In this document: piece by piece, positions 59,621 through 64,000 of the stretch
How positions within the stretch are numbered: position 1 is the first letter of the stretch
Layout of the letters: every line of letters begins with the position of its first letter
NCBI RefSeq assembly: GCF_051195235.1
Contig: NZ_JBNFZM010000004.1
Span: forward strand, 62,001-126,000
Direction of reading: 5' to 3'
DNA length: 64,000 nucleotides
Source of the DNA: Tateyamaria sp947503385
Lineage (GTDB): Bacteria > Pseudomonadota > Alphaproteobacteria > Rhodobacterales > Rhodobacteraceae
Position numbers and translations under genes: made by a program
The notes under the pieces: generated by a model
Databases searched by the model: none
What the model was told of the DNA's origin: nothing
Seen by the model: the letters and a program-made list of their open reading frames with translations, nothing else

Positions 59621-61189
59621 TCAGGCGGCGCGCAACGCCTGCGCTTCGTACCCTTTGATCATGCTGCGCGCCGCCGGGCCGTAGCTTGACCACGACCGCG
59701 CGAGGTCTGGAAACAGCGACAGGATTTCGTCTTGGGTGTCCGCATCAAAGCCGGGCATCGTCTGGGGGCCGGGCAGATAGCTCTCGCAGGCCACGCCACC
59801 CGCTTCGACGATTTGGTGCGCTTCAAACAACATATGCAGATAGGTCACCACCTCCCAACCGGTTTCAATCTGCACGCGCGTTCCGTCCACCAGATCGCGC
59901 GCTTTGACCAGCACTTCGTCCTCACCAAAAAGCAGTTGCGCCTTGTAACCACCCACCACAATCCGGTGCTGCTGTGACACCCACAGGTCCTGGGCTGCAC
60001 CATACGCGCCGCGCTGGATGCGCACGGGGCGATGGCGGTCGCGTGCGGCGACCGTGCGCTGCCCGATCCAACGCAGCGGCAGCGGGCCATGATCCGCCGT
60101 ATCGACCAGATCGCCCGCCCGCAGGCTTTCGATGGGCCGCAGGCCGTGGGGCGTGCGGATCATTGTGCCGCGGACAAAGCAGGGGACTTGCGTCACTTCG
60201 ACCAGTGCCGTGTCACTGGCACCGTTCTGGTCGGTGACGGTGTAGTTGAAATAAACAGTTTCCGGGTCGCTGTCGCCCGCGACCGTCAATGTGCCGTTGG
60301 CGTTGAGCGTGATGATCTGACCGGTTGCCAGCGTCACGGACTGGCCCGCCACCACCGGAGTGCCCTGAATGGCCGTGATCGTCAGCGTACCGCCGGTGGA
60401 GCTGTCATTGTCCAGCACATTGACGACATTGGTGTCGGCATTGCCCAAAGTGACCGCGTCGTCCTGCGCGACGATGGTCGATTGGACCGACCCGCCCGCG
60501 ATCAGCAGATTGGTGTCATATTGGCTATCGGCCACGTCCGCGACGCCGATCTTGAGCGTGTTGGGCACACCGGAGTTGACCGGGGCAACAAAGGTCAGCG
60601 TGATGGTGAACCCGTCCATCTCGGTGTTGAACTGGTCGCCTGTGTTGTCCTGATACAGGTTCTGCGTGGAATTTCCGTTGATGTTTCCAATGGATGCACT
60701 GCCGTCACCCACGGTCACGGTTGCCTCGACCCCGTTGACCCACACACCGACCACGTCGTTGAACTGCGAATTGGCGTATTCGGGGTATTCTTCCGAACTC
60801 AGGACAAAATCGATGGTGATGAAATCGCCTTGCGGGGTGAAATTCACCTCCATGAACGCGGCGTCAGACGTGCTGCTTGTGGTCAGCGTCTCAAAGTCGG
60901 CATCGCCGTCCACACCGGCCGTGTTGGTTGAGGTGCCCGCGTTCTGGTTGGTGTTGAGCGTGCCGTCCGAGTTGGTGAAGTCCGCTACGTGACCCGTCGA
61001 CAGGATAACGCCGGTGTCACCGGGGGTCACGCCGGGTGATACGGTATCGCCGTCGGTATACACACCCGAGCTGAGCGGATCGCCGGAATAGCTGGCCGAA
61101 TTGACGGTCACCCCATCGCCAAAGATGGTGTTTGCCATCGTCTCAGCAGTGGCAGTGCTGTCGATCGGCAGCTCTGTGGCGGTGGGCAT
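59621..61189 (-). CDS. Secreted Hint-domain protein with choice-of-anchor L-like N-terminus
   Basis: A 522-residue protein. Residues about 10-230 resemble the choice-of-anchor L domain (TGVILSTGHVADF, FITIDFVLSSEEYPEY, NDVVGVWVNG). A cadherin/VCBS-like Asp-rich repeat (AVTLGNADTNVVNVLDNDSSTGGTLTITA) follows. The Hint domain starts at C337 (VPCFVRGTMIRTPHGLRPIESLRAGDLV) and holds VSQQHRIVV; it relates to self-splicing intein-like modules. There is no classical signal peptide, so type I secretion is likely. AAGGA precedes the ATG at 61189. Convergent with uvrA, with 3 bases between stop codons. Confidence 0.85.
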   Translation of the reverse strand: MPTATELPIDSTATAETMANTIFGDGVTVNSASYSGDPLSSGVYTDGDTVSPGVTPGDTGVILSTGHVADFTNSDGTLNTNQNAGTSTNTAGVDGDADFETLTTSSTSDAAFMEVNFTPQGDFITIDFVLSSEEYPEYANSQFNDVVGVWVNGVEATVTVGDGSASIGNINGNSTQNLYQDNTGDQFNTEMDGFTITLTFVAPVNSGVPNTLKIGVADVADSQYDTNLLIAGGSVQSTIVAQDDAVTLGNADTNVVNVLDNDSSTGGTLTITAIQGTPVVAGQSVTLATGQIITLNANGTLTVAGDSDPETVYFNYTVTDQNGASDTALVEVTQVPCFVRGTMIRTPHGLRPIESLRAGDLVDTADHGPLPLRWIGQRTVAARDRHRPVRIQRGAYGAAQDLWVSQQHRIVVGGYKAQLLFGEDEVLVKARDLVDGTRVQIETGWEVVTYLHMLFEAHQIVEAGGVACESYLPGPQTMPGFDADTQDEILSLFPDLARSWSSYGPAARSMIKGYEAQALRAA

Positions 61190-61432
61190 ACATCTCGTCC
61201 TTCAGGCGCCTCTCTTACGGCGAGGCTTGCGCCCGATCCTGACGTGGAAGTGCAGCGGAAATGAGAGCAGTTTCAGCTAATTTGATGACAATTGGCCATA
61301 GTTCAGCATTGGCGCAGCAATGCCTGCTGCCTGCGCGAAAGTGTATGTTTTACTCGGGTTTACGAGAGGTGGGCCGACGCAGGTCCTGCGCCGTTTCCCG
61401 GTTTTGCCACATTTTGGTGCGCGTGCCGCGGA

Positions 61433-62311
61433 TCAGCTTTGCCCGTGGCCGCGCGCCATCAGCCGGGGCAACATGGCGCTGAAATCCTGCCCGCGCCCGT
61501 CCTCATCCTCGACAAAGCGGCGATAAAGTTCGGCGGCCATAGCCCCCATGGTCGTGTCCGCGTCGACCGCTGCGGCGGCCTGCTGGCTAAGCCCGAGGTC
61601 TTTCAGCATCAGTTCCGCCGCAAATCCCGGTTGATAGTCGTTGTCGGCGGGGCTCTGCGGGCCAACGCTGGGGGCAGGGCAGTAGGCGTTCATGCTCCAG
61701 CTGTATCCCGAGGATGTGCTGACTACATCGAACATCTTTTGCCGGTCAAGCCCCAGCTTGTCGGCCAGTGCAAACGCCTCGCAGGTGGCAATCATCGTGA
61801 CGCCAAGGATCATGTTGTTGCAGATTTTGGCCGCTTGGCCTGCGCCCGCATCCCCACAATGGACGGCTTTTTGACCCATGATGTCAAAAAGCGGTTCAGC
61901 CTTTGCAAAGGCCGCTGCGCTGCCGCCTGCCATGAAGGTCAACGTGCCTCCCGCTGCGCCACCGATCCCGCCCGATACGGGCGCGTCTACCGACAAAAGT
62001 CCGGCCGCCTCCGCTTGTGCTGCAACCGCGCGGGCGCTTTCGACATCGACGGTAGAACAATCAATGAGCACGGCGCCGGCTGCCATGGCGGGGATCACGT
62101 CGCCCGCGACACGGCGCAGAATATCGCCATTGGGCAGCATGGTGATCACGGCATCCGCATCCTGTACGGCTTGGACCGCACTGTCCGCCTGTGCCACGCC
62201 CGGGGCCGTTGTGCCCGCCACGTCAAATCCGGTGACAGCATGGCCCGCTTTGGCCAGATTGGCGGCCATCGGCGCACCCATATTGCCCAGACCCACAAAT
62301 CCGATTTTCAT
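61433..62311 (-). CDS. mmsB: 3-hydroxyisobutyrate dehydrogenase, internal start within the fused frame
   Basis: The 292-residue C-terminal enzyme of the fused frame. GGAGG seven bases before the ATG at 62311 is a full ribosome-binding site, so this enzyme is probably made alone as well, oxidising 3-hydroxyisobutyrate to methylmalonate semialdehyde with NAD. Rossmann motif GLGNMG at 7-12; substrate-binding SGGIGGAAGGTLTFMAGG; catalytic Lys in AAKICNN. Confidence 0.7.
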   Translation of the reverse strand: MKIGFVGLGNMGAPMAANLAKAGHAVTGFDVAGTTAPGVAQADSAVQAVQDADAVITMLPNGDILRRVAGDVIPAMAAGAVLIDCSTVDVESARAVAAQAEAAGLLSVDAPVSGGIGGAAGGTLTFMAGGSAAAFAKAEPLFDIMGQKAVHCGDAGAGQAAKICNNMILGVTMIATCEAFALADKLGLDRQKMFDVVSTSSGYSWSMNAYCPAPSVGPQSPADNDYQPGFAAELMLKDLGLSQQAAAAVDADTTMGAMAAELYRRFVEDEDGRGQDFSAMLPRLMARGHGQS

Positions 62312-63352
62312 CCCCGTTCCTCCCAGTTTGAGCGCCATATCTCCCAGCGGCATCAGCATCTTGCTTACGGCTGTGGCGGGCACGTTCTGATCCGCGAATT
62401 GCCATTTTGGCGCGCGGTCCTTGTCGATGATCGCGGCGCGGATGCCTTCGAGAAAATCGCCGTGCTCCATGCTGCGCGCGGTAAAGCGGTATTCGAGGTC
62501 CAGCGCCTTTTCCAGCGTCAGGGACGGCCCGCGCAGCCGGTGCAGCGCCTCGATGGTGCAAGCCATGGACAGGGGGCTGTTCCGGCCCAAGCGTTTGAGC
62601 GTGTCGCGGGCAAAGTCACTGTCCTCGCCGCGCAAGGTGGTGAGGATGTCTGACAAGGCGGCACCATGGAAATGCCGGTCAATGTCCGGCTGTGCCGTTT
62701 GCAAGGGGCCGGGAACGGTGGCGACGCTGCGCGCCGCGACCCTCTGGACGTCTGCGGTGGCCTCAAGCTCAGCGATCAGCGCGGGCCAACCTGCCTCGGG
62801 GATGTAGTGATCCGCAAAGCCTGCGTATATTGCGTCGCTTGCGTTCATGCGTGCAGCGGTCGTGCCCAGATACTCGCCCAAGCGACCGGGGGCGAGAGCG
62901 AGCATCAGTGACCCGCCCACATCCGGCACCAGACCAATGCCGCATTCGGGCATCGCGATCTGGGACGTGTCGCCCACGATCCGGTGCGAGCCGTGGCAAC
63001 CAATGCCCACGCCCCCGCCCATGGTAAAACCTTGGAGAAAGCTGACGACCGGTTTGGGGTAGTGAAATATCTTGTGATTCAGGCGGTATTCGTCGGCCCA
63101 GAATTTTTGACCGTAGGTGTAATTGCCCTTGGTGCCTGTGGCGTAAAGCTCGGCGATGTCACCGCCCGAGCAAAAAGCCCGGTCACCTTCCGCATCGAGG
63201 ATCACAAGGGCGACGGCGTCATCGTGTGTCCAGGCGTTGAGGGCAGCCTCGATGGCCAGACACATGTCGTAGGTCATGGCGTTGAGCGCCTCTGGCCGCT
63301 GGAGTGTGATGCGGCCCGCGCGTCCGGTGATACGGATGGAGATGTCGGTCAT
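61433..63352 (-). CDS. Fused 3-hydroxyisobutyryl-CoA hydrolase-like protein and 3-hydroxyisobutyrate dehydrogenase
   Basis: A 639-residue open frame with two complete enzyme families in sequence. Residues 1 to about 345 are a crotonase-fold protein of the 3-hydroxyisobutyryl-CoA hydrolase group (FCSGGDIAELYATG, FLQGFTMGGGVGIGCHGSHRIV, PECGIGLVPDVGGS). From residue 348 follows 3-hydroxyisobutyrate dehydrogenase (GFVGLGNMGAPMAANLAKAGH Rossmann start, catalytic Lys in GAGQAAKICNNMILG). These catalyse consecutive steps of valine breakdown. No stop lies between them. An internal ATG with a perfect GGAGG site marks where a separate mmsB would start. ATG at 63352 overlaps RidA by 4 bp. Confidence 0.85.
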   Translation of the reverse strand: MTDISIRITGRAGRITLQRPEALNAMTYDMCLAIEAALNAWTHDDAVALVILDAEGDRAFCSGGDIAELYATGTKGNYTYGQKFWADEYRLNHKIFHYPKPVVSFLQGFTMGGGVGIGCHGSHRIVGDTSQIAMPECGIGLVPDVGGSLMLALAPGRLGEYLGTTAARMNASDAIYAGFADHYIPEAGWPALIAELEATADVQRVAARSVATVPGPLQTAQPDIDRHFHGAALSDILTTLRGEDSDFARDTLKRLGRNSPLSMACTIEALHRLRGPSLTLEKALDLEYRFTARSMEHGDFLEGIRAAIIDKDRAPKWQFADQNVPATAVSKMLMPLGDMALKLGGTGMKIGFVGLGNMGAPMAANLAKAGHAVTGFDVAGTTAPGVAQADSAVQAVQDADAVITMLPNGDILRRVAGDVIPAMAAGAVLIDCSTVDVESARAVAAQAEAAGLLSVDAPVSGGIGGAAGGTLTFMAGGSAAAFAKAEPLFDIMGQKAVHCGDAGAGQAAKICNNMILGVTMIATCEAFALADKLGLDRQKMFDVVSTSSGYSWSMNAYCPAPSVGPQSPADNDYQPGFAAELMLKDLGLSQQAAAAVDADTTMGAMAAELYRRFVEDEDGRGQDFSAMLPRLMARGHGQS

Positions 63353-63699
63353 GGCAAGGCCGCCGTGCAAATGATTTCGATGTCATAGCCGCTGCCGCCG
63401 ATTTGAACCTCGCCGCAAGACCGGGCCGGCGCATGGCCAACTGGCAACCACGCATCCCAGACTTGGTTAATCGCGTCATAATCGGCGATAGATGACAGCC
63501 AGATTGTGACGGACAGCAACCTGTCTTTGGACGTGCCGACTTGCGCCAGATAGCTGTCCACCTTGGCCAGCGCCGTGCGGGTCTGATCCGCGATCGGATC
63601 GTGGGCGGTGCCACATTGTCCCGCCAAATACACGGTATCGCCATGCACAACGGCTTGGCTCATGCGGGGGGTGGTGTCGAAGCGGGTAATGTCGGTCAT
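63349..63699 (-). CDS. RidA family protein
   Basis: A 116-residue YjgF/YER057c/UK114 protein. VVHGDTVYLAGQCGTAHDPIADQTRTALAKVDSYLAQVG and LLSVTIWLSS fit RidA proteins that hydrolyse reactive enamines/imines. The typical conserved Arg in the final CEVEI-like strand is replaced by SCGEVQIGG, so activity may differ from classical RidA. It is coupled at both ends by 4-bp overlaps, with the acyl-CoA dehydrogenase upstream and the fused valine gene downstream. Confidence 0.85.
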   Translation of the reverse strand: MTDITRFDTTPRMSQAVVHGDTVYLAGQCGTAHDPIADQTRTALAKVDSYLAQVGTSKDRLLSVTIWLSSIADYDAINQVWDAWLPVGHAPARSCGEVQIGGSGYDIEIICTAALP

Positions 63700-64000
63700 C
63701 GGTTCTTCAGCATGTCGCGCGCCACGATCACGCGCATGATTTCGTTCGTGCCTTCGAGGATCTGATGAACACGCAGGTCGCGCACCAGTTTTTCGATCCC
63801 GTAGTCGGCGAGGTAGCCGTAGCCGCCGTGCAGTTGAAGGCACTGATCGACGACTTTGGACCCGGCCTCGGTCACGAATTTCTTGGCCATGGCGCAGAAT
63901 TTCGTGGCATCCGGCGCACCCTGATCCAGCTTCCATGCCGCTTGGCGCAAAAACGTACGCGCCGCCTGTAGTTCAATCTCCATATCCGCGAGGCGGAATT
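63696..64000 (-). CDS. Acyl-CoA dehydrogenase, C-terminal part (cut by window edge)
   Basis: The last about 100 residues of an acyl-CoA dehydrogenase, reading FRLADMEIELQAAR from the edge. KFVTEAGSKVVDQCLQLHGGYGYLADYGIEKLVRDLRVHQILEGTNEIMR is the conserved flavoenzyme ending. In this place it is likely isobutyryl-CoA dehydrogenase of valine breakdown. The upstream part lies outside the window. Confidence 0.9.
   Translation of the reverse strand, partial: FRLADMEIELQAARTFLRQAAWKLDQGAPDATKFCAMAKKFVTEAGSKVVDQCLQLHGGYGYLADYGIEKLVRDLRVHQILEGTNEIMRVIVARDMLKNR

Noticed and set aside
61190..61432. Gap between the Hint gene and the valine genes, searched for tRNA, promoter or small gene
   Set aside because: No tRNA-like stem set, consensus promoter or credible ORF was seen.
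61292..62653. Long open frame on the plus strand opposite the fused valine gene
   Set aside because: Composition is Cys/His/Arg rich and resembles no protein; the opposite strand encodes two clear enzymes.
1..64000. CRISPR arrays, insertion sequences, rRNA and tRNA genes
   Set aside because: No regularly spaced repeats, transposase motifs with terminal repeats, or RNA gene signatures were noticed by reading; a dedicated scan was not possible.

Overview
The window is a stretch of high-GC chromosome from an alphaproteobacterium of the Rhodobacteraceae/Roseobacter group. Evidence for this is a complete RcGTA-type gene transfer agent cluster, a pyruvate dehydrogenase E1-beta with its own lipoyl domain, a GTTC-N7-GTTC type SOS box, an L9 protein with a long acidic tail, and gene families typical of marine roseobacters. 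No rRNA or tRNA gene, insertion sequence or CRISPR array was recognised. Genes are dense and the longest gene-free stretch is under 300 bases.

Layout. 1-2.9 kb (minus): a coupled signalling module of periplasmic binding protein, sensor kinase, receiver protein and the start of a CheB-type protein. 3.1-4.5 kb: trigger factor. 4.7-8.1 kb: a secreted protein with one haem-c motif, a DUF4329 lipoprotein and a drug-type transporter. 8.2-9.5 kb: rpsF-rpsR-rplI. 9.8-12.4 kb: a membrane protein, a YceI protein, and a cytochrome b561-YceI fusion. 12.5-18.3 kb: fatty acid synthesis (fabD, a GyrI-like gene, fabG, acpP, a GNAT gene, fabF) ending in mltG. 18.4-32.9 kb: the gene transfer agent operon g1-g15 plus one extra coupled ORF. 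32.9-33.8 kb: cysE. 33.8-37.6 kb (minus): pdhA-pdhB-pdhC. 37.8-42.9 kb: an FtsB-like protein, an SDR, pgk, two cyclophilins and a DHA2 transporter. 42.9-46.2 kb (minus): bactofilin with an M23 peptidase, then a DUF455 ferritin-like gene and a peroxiredoxin. 46.3-54.3 kb: an AsmA-like giant, queA, an MFS gene, DUF924 and lpdA. 54.4-59.6 kb: a small secreted protein, an MFS gene, a methyltransferase-like gene and uvrA. 59.6-61.2 kb (minus): a Hint-domain secreted protein. 61.4-64 kb (minus): valine catabolism, with an acyl-CoA dehydrogenase end, RidA, and one ORF joining a 3-hydroxyisobutyryl-CoA hydrolase-like protein to 3-hydroxyisobutyrate dehydrogenase.

How genes work together. The GTA cluster encodes packaging (g1, g2), head (g3-g5), connector (g6-g8) and tail/delivery (g9-g15) in particle-assembly order. 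Its leader carries a strong sigma70-like promoter bracketed by a dyad, a terminator-like hairpin before g1, and further structured gaps inside the operon. These look like control by termination or RNA processing. The pdh operon and the distant lpdA gene, which together supply all subunits of pyruvate dehydrogenase, share an 18-bp palindrome of identical architecture overlapping their probable promoters. This predicts one regulator for the whole complex. The valine genes at the right edge form consecutive pathway steps, two of them in one reading frame.

All functional names rest on recognising family motifs by eye. No database search, structure prediction or folding calculation was run.
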